DNA from: Gemmatimonadaceae bacterium | Lineage (GTDB): Bacteria; Gemmatimonadota; Gemmatimonadetes; Gemmatimonadales; Gemmatimonadaceae | Assembly (NCBI GenBank): GCA_036504815.1 | Contig: DASXUN010000012.1 | Span: 248,001 to 312,000 of the forward strand | Length of the DNA stretch: 64,000 bases | Direction: 5' to 3' | Part shown: positions 54,904-63,891 of the stretch, one piece after another | Position numbering within the stretch: the stretch's first letter is position 1 | Layout: each line of letters begins with the position of its first letter | The notes under the pieces: model-generated | The model's database searches: none | The model's input: the letters and a program-made list of their open reading frames with translations, nothing else | What the model was told of the DNA's origin: nothing | Position numbers and translations under genes: made by a program

Positions 54904-57381
54904 CTAGACGGCGCGGGCGAAGTGGCCGCGGGTGTACTGGTCGCCGAGGATTGTCCGCACGCCCTGGAGTTCGGGCGCCTCCCCCGCGGCCAGCGCATCG
55001 AGCATCTGCCGGTACGCCCCCATGATCTCGGCCACCGGTTCACCCCGCACGTTGAACACGGCGCGGTAGCTGCGGATCCCAGACCGCCAGAGGCGCGGGA
55101 GATACTGCGATCCGTCCACGGGCCGAGAGTGCAGCAGGCGGTTGCGGCAGGCGCTGTCGGTCGCGACCGGGAAGGTGTAGCCGGTGGGATCCGTGAGTTC
55201 GACGTTCGTATGCTTCTGCACGCACAGGTCACGGCACGTCGCCGGCTCGCGGTCGAACGCCGCCGACAGGACACAGTGCTCCATGTTCATCCCCTCCGGA
55301 CGTCCGAAGAGGAAGACCTCGAAGCCGACGCCGTGCCACGGCGCCACGAGCTGCGCGATCTCGTCGGCGGTCAACTCCACGGATGCGGTGATCCGACCGG
55401 CGCCGTAGGTGAACAGCTCGCGGGCGGTGTGTCCGTTGAAGCAGTTGACGGCGTAGTCCGCGACCACGTCGCGCCCCGCACCCGCCAATTCGGCCACGAG
55501 CCCCAGGTGGCCGCTGAGCAGCGGCAGGCCCAGGTCGAGCCACGGCTGTATCGCGCGACGTTCCTCCGGACGCACGACGCTCGGAGTGCGGAGCCGGAGC
55601 GCGGTCCCCTGCGCTGACAGTTCGGCCGCGAGGGCCGTGACGCGCGCACGCGGCGGCGCCGGATGCCGCAGGAAGGGGTCGAGCACCACTTCCGTGGCGC
55701 CGGCCCGCGCCGCCGTGCGCGCATCGTCGAGATCGAAAACCTCGGCGGAGAGATTGAACGTCGGCACCGCGCCCTCACCCACAGGCTCCAGTCGCACCGC
55801 GTGCGCGATGCGTTCCGCCCGCTCGGCGACGACGGCACTGTGCGCCCAGTCGCGCCGCTGCGCGAGCTCCTCCGTGGCGCGCTGGCGCATACGGTTCAGT
55901 TCCGACACCGGGAGGAAGAGCCCTGTGCCCAGCCCGGACGCGTCGAGGTCGCCGAGCACGAACGGCGTTTCGCCGAGCCGGCCGAACTGCTCGCGCAGCT
56001 GCGCGGCGTCCAGTGCGCGCTTGGACGCGGGAGCGAGCGTGGCGTCGGAATGCTCCGTGGTGGCCTCACCGTCCGCCGAGAGGATCGCCTTCAGTGGCGC
56101 ACCGGCCGCGCCGAAGAGGCGCACGTCGAGGCGCACGCGCTTCGCCCGCCCCTCGTCGGCGAGCGCCGCAAAGGACGAGCGCGCCGCACCGAGCAACTGC
56201 GCATCGCTGGTGCGGAAGACGCGCCATCCCGGACTGACCCGCATGCGCGTGGCGATCACCTGCCGCCATCGGCCCTCGTGACGCTGTTCCGTGCGCACCT
56301 CGGTGACGCCGAAGCCGACGCTCTCGGCGTGACCGCCGCCCGGCGGTTCGAAACCGAGGCCATCGCCGACGGCGACTGGCGCGATGACGTCGACCAGCAG
56401 CTCGCCGTCGCGCTGTTCCAGCACCTCGCCCAGTTCGAGCCCGCGGTTATCCGGCTGCGTGCGCGTGACGTAATCACGTCCCGCGCGGCCGCCGTACATG
56501 CCGCCGGTGAACCCGCGGCTGAAGATCTGCACGAGCGGCCGTGTCTCCTCGAACGCCGGCGGTGCGAAGTTGCCGTGCGCCACCCGGTCGAGCCACTCGC
56601 GATAGCCCTTGGTGACCGTGGCGACGTACTCGGGCTTCTTCTTGCGCCCCTCCACCTTGAGGCAGACGATGCCGGCCTCCGCGATCTCGGCCAGGTGATC
56701 GAAGGCGCCCAGGTCGCGCGCCGAGATCAGGTAGCCGCGGTCGAGCTCGGCGCGGGTGTCGGCATCGGTGAGGATGTAGTCCTTGCGGCAGCTCTGCGCG
56801 CACGAGCCACGGTTGGCGCTCCGCTCGGAGATCATCCCCGACATGAAGCACTGCCCGCTGTACGAGATGCAAAGGGCGCCGTGCACGAAGCTCTCGAGGC
56901 CGAGGCCGGGCACGGCCTCGCGAATCGCGCGGATGTCGTCGAGCGTATTCTCGCGCGCCAGCACCACGCGGCCGACGCCGAGTCGTTCCATGACGCGCGC
57001 GCCGCTGGCGTCGTGCACAGTCATCTGGGTGGAGCCATGGATCTCGAATCCGGGATATACGGCCTGGATTAGCCGGACGAGTCCGATGTCCTGCACAATG
57101 GCCGCGTCGATGCCGCGGTCGATGCACTCGCCCAGGTAGGTAAGGCAGTCCACCAGTTCCGCGGGTTTGACCAAGGTGTTGAGCGTCATGTAGACGCGCA
57201 CGCCATGGCCGTGGGCGATCTGGCAGGCCGTCGTGAGGTCGTCGAGCGAGAGCTGGGCGCCTTCGTCGCGCGCATTGAACTTGGACGCGCCGAGATAGAC
57301 CGAGTTCGCGCCGTTCGCGACGGCGGCGCGCACGGCATCCACGCTCCCGGCGGGAGCCAGCAGTTCCGGAATGGAGGGCAT
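54904..57381 (-). CDS. large U32-family peptidase (DUF3656, RlhA-like)
   Basis: 825 residues. N-terminal U32 domain: PELLAPAGSVDAVRAAVANG, IHGSTQMTVHDA, ESFVHGALCISYSGQC, CAQSCRKDY with clustered cysteines for a probable Fe-S site. The rest is a DUF3656-type domain and a second half (NCFNGHTARELF, CRDLCVQKHTNVELTDPTG). Relatives such as RlhA hydroxylate 23S rRNA C2501; others act with prephenate-derived cofactors. The peptidase label is historical. ATG at 57381 starts the U32 motif; the longer frame was rejected. Confidence 0.88.
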   Translation of the reverse strand: MPSIPELLAPAGSVDAVRAAVANGANSVYLGASKFNARDEGAQLSLDDLTTACQIAHGHGVRVYMTLNTLVKPAELVDCLTYLGECIDRGIDAAIVQDIGLVRLIQAVYPGFEIHGSTQMTVHDASGARVMERLGVGRVVLARENTLDDIRAIREAVPGLGLESFVHGALCISYSGQCFMSGMISERSANRGSCAQSCRKDYILTDADTRAELDRGYLISARDLGAFDHLAEIAEAGIVCLKVEGRKKKPEYVATVTKGYREWLDRVAHGNFAPPAFEETRPLVQIFSRGFTGGMYGGRAGRDYVTRTQPDNRGLELGEVLEQRDGELLVDVIAPVAVGDGLGFEPPGGGHAESVGFGVTEVRTEQRHEGRWRQVIATRMRVSPGWRVFRTSDAQLLGAARSSFAALADEGRAKRVRLDVRLFGAAGAPLKAILSADGEATTEHSDATLAPASKRALDAAQLREQFGRLGETPFVLGDLDASGLGTGLFLPVSELNRMRQRATEELAQRRDWAHSAVVAERAERIAHAVRLEPVGEGAVPTFNLSAEVFDLDDARTAARAGATEVVLDPFLRHPAPPRARVTALAAELSAQGTALRLRTPSVVRPEERRAIQPWLDLGLPLLSGHLGLVAELAGAGRDVVADYAVNCFNGHTARELFTYGAGRITASVELTADEIAQLVAPWHGVGFEVFLFGRPEGMNMEHCVLSAAFDREPATCRDLCVQKHTNVELTDPTGYTFPVATDSACRNRLLHSRPVDGSQYLPRLWRSGIRSYRAVFNVRGEPVAEIMGAYRQMLDALAAGEAPELQGVRTILGDQYTRGHFARAV

Positions 57382-57502
57382 TGTCCGTAAGATAGCGGGT
57401 CCCCGGAGCGCCAGCCCGCGGTCAGGGGCCAACGGTGGCAGGCCGGGACGCCGTGAAACCGCATGCCATGCGCGCGCGTAGAGAGGTCAACCGGAGGGGA
57501 CC

Positions 57503-57805
57503 ATGCTCACGTTCGTACTGTCCACGGCAGTTGTACTGGTCGGCGCCATCATGGGTTATGGCACCGCGCGGCGCTTCGTGCGCGACCGCTTGCGCTATGT
57601 GGACGGCGCGCACAAGCCGTCCATCCCGTGGGTCGTCGGCATCGCCTCGTTTCTCGTCGCCCTGCCGATCCTGAACTTCGTGTCCATCCTGCCGCTCATC
57701 CATCTGGGCGCCGGCGCCGCGGTCGCGCTGGGCGCGAGCGTGGGGCTAGGGGTGAAGGCGGGCTCGCGCGACATCCGCGAGGGGCGGTACGAGTTGCATT
57801 CGTAA
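57503..57805 (+). CDS. 100-residue membrane protein of unknown function
   Basis: Two hydrophobic segments (about 3-20 LTFVLSTAVVLVGAIMGYGT, and 44-82 with VVGIASFLVALPILNFVSIL) around a basic loop (RRFVRDRLRYVDG). GGAGGGG lies 5 bases before the ATG. Family not recognised. It is divergent from the U32 gene and followed by repeat island E and a terminator. Confidence 0.75.
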   Translation: MLTFVLSTAVVLVGAIMGYGTARRFVRDRLRYVDGAHKPSIPWVVGIASFLVALPILNFVSILPLIHLGAGAAVALGASVGLGVKAGSRDIREGRYELHS

Positions 57806-57808
57806 GAG

Positions 57809-57843
57809 GCAGACGGGAGACGGAAGACGGGAGACGGAAGACG
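57809..57843. repeat. heptad repeat island E
   Basis: GACGGGA, GACGGAA, GACGGGA, GACGGAA, GACGTGG in perfect 7-base register, 4 bases after the membrane-protein stop codon. Same unit as island B, 8 kb away. Confidence 0.9.
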
Positions 57844-57879
57844 TGGGGGAATGACTCACGCGTCCGCGGAGGGGATGTC

Positions 57880-57911
57880 GAAGCCCGGCGGCCTTTGGCC
57901 TGCCGGGCTTC
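57880..57911. terminator. bidirectional hairpin terminator
   Basis: GAAGCCCGGC-GGCC-TTT-GGCC-T-GCCGGGCTTC: a 14-pair stem with one bulge. Lies between the rightward membrane-protein gene and the leftward short membrane gene. Confidence 0.75.
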
Positions 57912-58026
57912 ATTCGCATGGTCTTGTCTCAGCTCACCGCCGCGCGATCGCGGCCCGTACGGCGGCCTCGGCGTCCAGCACCCTGAATCCGTCGCGGTCC
58001 GTCGCGGTCCGCGCGAGGAGGTCGCG

Positions 58027-58191
58027 TTACGCCGGCGGGGGCGCCTCTTTCCAGAAACGCATGAACCAGGCGACAGCCACCAAGCCCAGGCCGGCCCATC
58101 GGAAGCCGGTCATCTCGAGCCGCACGCCGACGAAGAAGAGCACGAGGCCCACCAGCGAGATCGTCAGCTTCAGTCTGGTACGAGACGTCAT
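58027..58191 (-). CDS. 54-residue membrane protein
   Basis: Short gene: MTSRTRLKLT, hydrophobic helix ISLVGLVLFFVGVRL, loop, second helix WAGLGLVAVAWFMRFW, tail KEAPPPA, TAA stop. Basic N-terminus and composition look genuine. Family not recognised. After the TAA the same frame stays open for 30 more codons to a TGA at 57934 (RDLLARTATDRDGF onward). It follows the saccharopine-dehydrogenase-like gene on the same strand by 32 bases. Confidence 0.6.
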   Translation of the reverse strand: MTSRTRLKLTISLVGLVLFFVGVRLEMTGFRWAGLGLVAVAWFMRFWKEAPPPA

Positions 58192-58223
58192 TGGGTTACC
58201 TCGTCAACTTGAGTCGCGTGGAA

Positions 58224-59273
58224 TCACTCGTCGGTGCGCGAACAGCCGGGGACACGCAAAATGAAGTCGGCGCCGAAGGCGCGCGACGGCGTCTGAAATC
58301 CCGGCACGGCGCCACCGTCCACCACCACCCGGGCCGCGAGCGCGGCCGTCTTGGCCGTCAGCGTGTAGCCGTCGGGGGTCTGCAGGCGCGACACGACCGT
58401 TCGGCCGGCGCCGTCGCGCGCCTCGCCCCACAGCGACGCGGTCGCGCGCGCCCGTGCCTCGGCGGACGGCCCGGGTGGACGCCGGCGAATCACGTCGATC
58501 ATCCTGGCACGCATCCATCGCGTGCGGAGCAGCGGCGCGAGGAACCGTGAAAGCCTGAGCATGCGGACGGTCTCCGGGGAGACCGCCGTATACACCGCGA
58601 TGTCCGGAATGCCGGTGCTGTGGTAGGCGGTGGAGACGTCGCCCCACGGGATCGTCACCGTGAGGCGTTCCCTGCCGCCCAGCACGATGCGGCGCGTCCG
58701 CCAGGCCGGGGGCACCGGCACGATGCGTCCGCCGCGGCGCACCGCGCCGGGTCCGCCCGCGTTCTCCGCCATCGTCGTCGCGGTGCCGCGCGACACGCCG
58801 CTTCCGCCGTGGAAGGCGAGATCGAGCGAAGTCGCCGATGGGAGCCGCCCCTTCAGGTGCGCGGCGAGACAGTCACTGGGCACGACGTCGAAGCCAGCGC
58901 CCGGCAGGAGCATCACGCCGGCGGCGCGCGCTTCGGCATCCCGCGCGGCGAGCGCCTCAAAGACGGCGATCTCACCCGTGATGTCCAGGTAGTGCGCGCC
59001 ATTGCGCAGACAGGCGTCGGCCATCGGACGCGACGTTCGCGCAAACGGTCCCGCGCAGTGAATCACCACGGTCGCGCCGTGCAGCAGCCGGTTCAGCGCC
59101 GCGGCGTCGTCGAGCGCGGCCGCCTGCCACTCGAGCCCCGACAGGGCGGCCAGCGCCTGCACCGCATTGGCGTTGCGCCCGGCCAGCACCGGCCGCAGGC
59201 CCAGGGCGAGGCACTCCTCGATGACGAGTTGCCCCGTGTATCCGGTCGCGCCGTACAGGATCACCGCAGCCAT
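58224..59273 (-). CDS. saccharopine dehydrogenase-like oxidoreductase
   Basis: 349 residues. N-terminal Rossmann loop ILYGATGYTGQLV, then LAGRNANAVQALA and GAHYLDITGE, the pattern of the saccharopine-dehydrogenase/trans-acting enoyl-reductase family. Real substrate unknown; relatives act on lipids or amino acids. Last gene of the acyl-CoA operon, 7 bases after the enoyl-CoA hydratase gene. Confidence 0.85.
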   Translation of the reverse strand: MAAVILYGATGYTGQLVIEECLALGLRPVLAGRNANAVQALAALSGLEWQAAALDDAAALNRLLHGATVVIHCAGPFARTSRPMADACLRNGAHYLDITGEIAVFEALAARDAEARAAGVMLLPGAGFDVVPSDCLAAHLKGRLPSATSLDLAFHGGSGVSRGTATTMAENAGGPGAVRRGGRIVPVPPAWRTRRIVLGGRERLTVTIPWGDVSTAYHSTGIPDIAVYTAVSPETVRMLRLSRFLAPLLRTRWMRARMIDVIRRRPPGPSAEARARATASLWGEARDGAGRTVVSRLQTPDGYTLTAKTAALAARVVVDGGAVPGFQTPSRAFGADFILRVPGCSRTDE

Positions 59274-59280
59274 GACGTGA

Positions 59281-60030
59281 TCACGGATGGACGCGCGGCG
59301 GTTTCTCCGCCGCCCGCGCTTCCGCGCTCGTCTTGGCGCCTTCGTCGATGCTGTCGCGGAAGGTCATGCCGTCGAGCGCGTAGAAGAGCTGCTTGGTGTA
59401 CGCCATGCCACGGGAGGAGTGCGACGCGAGACCCAGCACGATGCGTTCGACCTCGCCGTCGAAGGCGGCCGTGCTGAGCACGCGGCTCACGAGGCCGATG
59501 CGCTCGGCCTCCGCCGCCTTCACCATGCGACCGCTCGCCACGAGATCGAAGGCGTGCTTCTCGCCAACCGAACGGCGCAGCATGGTCATCACCATGGCCG
59601 GAATGGCACCGAGCCGAATCTCGGGATAGCCGAAGACGGCGTCCTCGCGCGCCAGCACGACGTCGCAGGCAGTGGCCAGTCCGGCCCCGCCGGCGATGGC
59701 GCGCCCCTGCACCGCCGCCACCACCGGCTTGGACATCTGCCGAATGCCAAGAAACAACCGGCCCATCGCCAGCACGTCCTCGTCGCCGCCGCCTTCCGTC
59801 GCTTCGAGCGTCGCCGACAGCTCGGCGAGATCCGACCCCGCGCAGAAGTGGTCGCCCTCACCGGCAATCAGCACCGCCCGCACCTCGCCATCATGCTCGA
59901 ACTCATCGAGGGCGTGCCGCAACTCGATGACGGTCTGGGGGTCGAGCGCGTTCTGATGCGAGGGACGGGCGAGCGTCGCGCGCCCGATGCCACCGTACAT
60001 CGCGATGCGAAGCCGCGGCTCCTCGCTCAT
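59281..60030 (-). CDS. enoyl-CoA hydratase/isomerase family protein
   Basis: 249-residue crotonase-fold protein. AGEGDHFCAGSDLAEL and AVQGRAIAGGAGLATACDVVL are the oxyanion-hole segments; AVFGYPEIRLGAIPAM carries the usual catalytic glutamate position. In the AtuA context it resembles AtuE/LiuC-type hydratases acting on branched or terpenoid acyl-CoA. The start overlaps the AtuA-tail gene by 4 bases. Confidence 0.9.
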   Translation of the reverse strand: MSEEPRLRIAMYGGIGRATLARPSHQNALDPQTVIELRHALDEFEHDGEVRAVLIAGEGDHFCAGSDLAELSATLEATEGGGDEDVLAMGRLFLGIRQMSKPVVAAVQGRAIAGGAGLATACDVVLAREDAVFGYPEIRLGAIPAMVMTMLRRSVGEKHAFDLVASGRMVKAAEAERIGLVSRVLSTAAFDGEVERIVLGLASHSSRGMAYTKQLFYALDGMTFRDSIDEGAKTSAEARAAEKPPRVHP

Positions 60031-60380
60031 GGGGCCGCCGGCAGCCGCGCCGCGCGTGCCTCATCGTCCGGAACCTCGAGTTCCATGCGCAGCAGCGCGG
60101 TGGAGTAGACCTTGCCCTGCGCGTCGGTCTTCAGCGACAGCGTGCCGCCGCCATCGAGCGCCCCGTGCAGCAGGAAGTTCAGCGCGTTGAGGTTCGGGAG
60201 CTCAAAGCGATCCACGCCGCCCTCGATGACGCCGGCAAAGTGCCGCGCCACGCGATCGCGGGTGAGGTGTCGTTCAAGCACCGCGTACCACTCCGGGCGC
60301 AGGGCGATGACGCCGACGTTGGCCGTGTCACCCTTGTCGCCCGATCGCGCATGCGCGATGTCGAGAAGCCGTACCCGCAT
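60027..60380 (-). CDS. AtuA C-terminal domain protein (split partner)
   Basis: 117 residues. LLDIAHARSGDKGDTANVGVIA and LPNLNALNFLLHGALDGGGT are the C-terminal domain of AtuA-type proteins, which elsewhere is fused to the DUF1446 domain in one protein of about 590 residues. Here it is a separate gene sharing one base with its partner (TGATG), so the two are probably made in equal amounts and assemble. Confidence 0.87.
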   Translation of the reverse strand: MRVRLLDIAHARSGDKGDTANVGVIALRPEWYAVLERHLTRDRVARHFAGVIEGGVDRFELPNLNALNFLLHGALDGGGTLSLKTDAQGKVYSTALLRMELEVPDDEARAARLPAAP

Positions 60381-61741
60381 CAGCGGACCTCCACGCGCGT
60401 CTGCACCACCGTCTTGTCCACCAGCGCCGGCCAGTACGCGACGATTTCCTCGACTTTCGGCCGGCCGCCCGCGAAGCCCGTGACGCTCGGCGGACCGTTC
60501 AGCACCAGCGGCACGATTTCGCGGGTGAACCGCTCGACCTTCTTCTTGTCGGCATCGCGCACGCCGATGCGATACTGCACCTCGGGCGCCTGCCGTCCGG
60601 CGTCCCCTGCCAGCGGCCCGTGCGTCGCCGATGCCCCCACGAACTCGCTGAGAACCTTCTCGAACTTAAGGCCGAGGCGGTCGAGGCGCTCGCGCAGCAC
60701 GCGATCGGCCAGTTGCGCCTTTTCGAGGGCGTCGGGCCAGGCATACACGAGCGATCCGACCGCCTTGTAACCCGAACGGTAGGCAATCGAAACCTTCAGC
60801 TTGTCGGTGGCCGGCGCGCCCTTAATGCCGTGCACGCGGACGCGATCGGCACCGGCCGGTTCCAGGCGGATGGACGTGAAGTCGGCCACGACGTCGGGCG
60901 TGATGTACGCGTGCGGGTCGCCCATTTCGTACACCAACTGCTCGCTGACGGTCTGCACGCTCACGCGCCCACCCGTCCCGGCGTGCTTCGTGACCACGAA
61001 CGTGCCATCGGCCGAACCCTCGACGATCGGGTAACCGACGTCCGCCAGGTTCGGGATGTCGCGCCAGTCGTGGAGGCAGTTGCCGCCCGAGCATTGCGCG
61101 CCGCACTCGATGATGTGTCCGGCGATGATGCCGGCCGCCAGCCTGTCCCAGTCGGCGGCGCCCCACCCGAACTCGTGGCGCAACGGCGCCATCGTCAGCG
61201 CCGTGTCCGTGGAGCGCCCGGTGATCACGACATTGGCACCCTTCGCCAGCGCCTCGACGATGGCAGTGGAACCGATGTACGCATTGGCCGCAATCACGCG
61301 ATCGCGCACCAGCGACAGCGGTTCCCCGGTGTCCATGTTGCGCAGTTCGTGCCCCGAGGCGAGCAGCTCCTCGAGGCGCGGCAGCAGGTTGTCGCCGGTG
61401 ACGATGCCGATGCGCAGCGCGCCGGCGCGCCCGGCGCGCTCGGCCATCGCCTGCACCGCCGCCGCGCACCCTTCGGGGTTCACGCCGCCCGCGTTCGCGA
61501 TGACCTTGACGCCGCGATCGGCGACGGCCGTCAGCACGCTCTCCATCGCGCCCACGAAATCGCGGGCATATCCCATGGCCGGGTCGCGTTCCTTCTGCTT
61601 CTGCAGAATGGACATCGTGACTTCAGCCAGGTAGTCGAGCATCAGGTAGTCGATTGGCCCGCCCTCGACCTGCCGGCGCGGCGCCTCCGGCCAGTCGCCC
61701 CAGAAACCCTGCCCGCCCGCGACCCGCACCACCCTGCTCAC
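60380..61741 (-). CDS. AtuA-like DUF1446 protein
   Basis: 453 residues of DUF1446: [79 protein letters not shown]. AtuA is needed for growth on acyclic terpenes in Pseudomonas, and homologues occur with acyl-CoA carboxylases, but its reaction is undefined. It overlaps the carboxyltransferase gene by 4 bases. Confidence 0.92.
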   Translation of the reverse strand: MSRVVRVAGGQGFWGDWPEAPRRQVEGGPIDYLMLDYLAEVTMSILQKQKERDPAMGYARDFVGAMESVLTAVADRGVKVIANAGGVNPEGCAAAVQAMAERAGRAGALRIGIVTGDNLLPRLEELLASGHELRNMDTGEPLSLVRDRVIAANAYIGSTAIVEALAKGANVVITGRSTDTALTMAPLRHEFGWGAADWDRLAAGIIAGHIIECGAQCSGGNCLHDWRDIPNLADVGYPIVEGSADGTFVVTKHAGTGGRVSVQTVSEQLVYEMGDPHAYITPDVVADFTSIRLEPAGADRVRVHGIKGAPATDKLKVSIAYRSGYKAVGSLVYAWPDALEKAQLADRVLRERLDRLGLKFEKVLSEFVGASATHGPLAGDAGRQAPEVQYRIGVRDADKKKVERFTREIVPLVLNGPPSVTGFAGGRPKVEEIVAYWPALVDKTVVQTRVEVR

Positions 61742-63354
61742 GCCTCACCTCCAAGCCGACTCGGCAGCACGAACGGTCCCAGATGGGGCCCCGGATTCTG
61801 CCAGGCCGCGCGGAGCGCGATGCCGAGCACCGTGCGCGTGTCCTCGGGATAGACGATGGTGTCCACGAAGCCCCGCGCCGCCGCATAGCGCGCGTCGAGC
61901 TGATGTTCGTAGTCGGCGCGCATCGCCTCGACCGCCGCCTTGAGATCGTCCGACGGATCGAAGCCAGCCTTGCGCGCCTCCTCGAGCGACGGGCCGTGCA
62001 CGGCCTGCACCGCCGACTCGCCTTCCATCACCGCCATCCGGCCGGTCGGCCACGAGAAGATGAAATCGGGGTCGAATCCCTGTCCGGCCATCGCGTAGTA
62101 GCCCGCGCCCGACGCGTGGTTGATCGTGAGCACGATCTTCGGCACCGACGTGGTGGCCATCGCCTCGACGAAATGCGCGCCGGCGCGGATGATCCCCGCG
62201 TGCTCCGCGTCCTTGCCGACCATGAAGCCCGACACATCCTGCACGAAGAGCAGCGGGATGCCGTGGCGATCGCAGCGCTGGATGAAGTACGCGACCTTCT
62301 CGGCGCTTTCCGTGTAGATGATGCCGCCGAAGCGCGCGCCCTCGCCGTGCGGCCCCTTCACGAGATGCCGCAGGTTGGCCACGACGCCCACCGGCGTTCC
62401 CTCGATGCGCGCGTCGCCGCAGATCATCTCGCGGGCGATTTCGGGCTGGAACTCATCGAGCGCGCCGTCGTCGAGCAGGGTGCGCAGCACCGCGTGCATG
62501 TCGTATTGCATGCGGTGGTCGTTTGGCAGCAGTTCGTAGAGCGCGGCGGGATCATCGCCGGGCGTCGCGTCGGGATCGTAGGGCGCCACGCGCTCGGGCG
62601 GCGCCAGCCGTCCGACCAGATCGCGGATCTTCGCCAGGCACGCCTCGTCGTCGTCCACGGCATAGTGGGCAACGGCGGAGATCTGCGTATGGGTGCTCGC
62701 GCCGCCGAGCGTCTCGGCGTCGATGACGGCTCCTGTTGCGCCCTTCACCAGGTTCGGGCCGCCCAGTCCCATGAACGACGTGCCCTTCACCATCAGGATC
62801 TCGTCACTCAGCGCCGGCAGGTAGGCGCCGCCCGCAATGCACGGACCCATCACCGCGGCGATCTGCGGGATGTGGAGGAAGCGGCGCATGATGGAGTTGT
62901 AATAGAAGATCCGCGCCGCGCCGTACTGCCCCGGAAAGACGCCACCCTGATACGGCAGGTTCACGCCGGCCGAGTCCACCAGGTAGATGATCGGCAGATG
63001 CGAGCGCATGGCGCATTCCTGCGCGCGCAGGATCTTGCCGATGGTCTCCGGCCACCACGATCCCGCCTTGACGGTGGCGTCGTTGGCCACCACCACGCAG
63101 GGGCGGCACCCGATGTGGATGATCCCGGTGACGACGCCCGCGGCGGGGGCCTCCCCACCGTACTGGTCATGCGCCACCAGCAGGCCGAACTCGACGAGGG
63201 GCGTGTCGGCGTCCTTCAGGCGCGCAATGCGCTCACGCGCCGTCAGCTTTCCCTGCCGGTGCTGCCGTTCAATCTTCTCGGGACCGCCGCCCAGCCGGAG
63301 CCGCTGCTCGAGCTCACGCGCCGCGGCGCTCGCGTCGGCCAGCCGCGTGTTCAC
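61738..63354 (-). CDS. acyl-CoA carboxylase, carboxyltransferase (beta) subunit
   Basis: 538 residues. Two crotonase-like lobes with [61 protein letters not shown] and [16 protein letters not shown], the pattern of methylcrotonyl-, geranyl- or propionyl-CoA carboxylase beta chains. It transfers CO2 from biotin to the acyl-CoA; the biotin-carrying alpha chain is not in view. GTG at 63354 overlaps the B12 protein stop as GTGA. With AtuA and the hydratase downstream, a branched-chain or terpenoid acyl-CoA is a likely substrate. Confidence 0.93.
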   Translation of the reverse strand: MNTRLADASAAARELEQRLRLGGGPEKIERQHRQGKLTARERIARLKDADTPLVEFGLLVAHDQYGGEAPAAGVVTGIIHIGCRPCVVVANDATVKAGSWWPETIGKILRAQECAMRSHLPIIYLVDSAGVNLPYQGGVFPGQYGAARIFYYNSIMRRFLHIPQIAAVMGPCIAGGAYLPALSDEILMVKGTSFMGLGGPNLVKGATGAVIDAETLGGASTHTQISAVAHYAVDDDEACLAKIRDLVGRLAPPERVAPYDPDATPGDDPAALYELLPNDHRMQYDMHAVLRTLLDDGALDEFQPEIAREMICGDARIEGTPVGVVANLRHLVKGPHGEGARFGGIIYTESAEKVAYFIQRCDRHGIPLLFVQDVSGFMVGKDAEHAGIIRAGAHFVEAMATTSVPKIVLTINHASGAGYYAMAGQGFDPDFIFSWPTGRMAVMEGESAVQAVHGPSLEEARKAGFDPSDDLKAAVEAMRADYEHQLDARYAAARGFVDTIVYPEDTRTVLGIALRAAWQNPGPHLGPFVLPSRLGGEA

Positions 63355-63764
63355 GCGTCCTGCGCCTGGCGCTCGGCGTACCAGTCGCGGATGTACGCGA
63401 TGAGGTCCGTGGTGGGCGTCCCCGGCCCGAAGAGACGGCCGACGCCCAGGGCCGCCAGCTTGTCCATGTCTTCCTTGGGGATGATGCCGCCGCCCGTGAT
63501 CAGGATGTCGTCCCGCCCCTGCTCCGACAGCAGCTCGCGGACACGGGGGAAGAGCGTCATATGGGCGCCGGAGAGGATGGAGAGTCCGACGACGTCCACG
63601 TCCTCCTGCACCGCCGCGCTCGCGATCATCTCGGGCGTCTGGTGCAGGCCGGTGTAGATGACTTCCATGCCCGCGTCGCGCAGGGCGGCCGCGACCACCT
63701 TCGCCCCTCGATCGTGACCGTCGAGTCCGGGCTTTGCAACGAGCACTCGGATGGGTCTGTCCAT
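63351..63764 (-). CDS. stand-alone B12-binding domain (methylmalonyl-CoA mutase small-subunit type)
   Basis: 137 residues, entirely the cobalamin-binding Rossmann domain: [17 protein letters not shown] (DxHxxG, histidine ligand to cobalt), [22 protein letters not shown]. Normally partnered with a separate mutase large subunit (for methylmalonyl-, isobutyryl- or ethylmalonyl-CoA), not found here. First gene of the operon, so the promoter should lie in 63765-63891 beside the divergent gene. Confidence 0.93.
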   Translation of the reverse strand: MDRPIRVLVAKPGLDGHDRGAKVVAAALRDAGMEVIYTGLHQTPEMIASAAVQEDVDVVGLSILSGAHMTLFPRVRELLSEQGRDDILITGGGIIPKEDMDKLAALGVGRLFGPGTPTTDLIAYIRDWYAERQAQDA

Positions 63765-63891
63765 AGCGGAGGAAATAAACCGCCGTGCCCCGATGCGGCA
63801 ATAGAAGGAGGTGGAATTCGGTTGCCACGCGGGTACCTTGTTGATGTCCTGCCGTGCACATCGTCCTTCCTTTGTCCCTCCACGCCCGACC

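Noticed and set aside
61738-63861. 707-codon fusion of B12 region and carboxyltransferase
   Set aside because: The frame before GTG 63354 is the wrong frame of the B12-binding gene; GTGA coupling and protein similarity support two genes.
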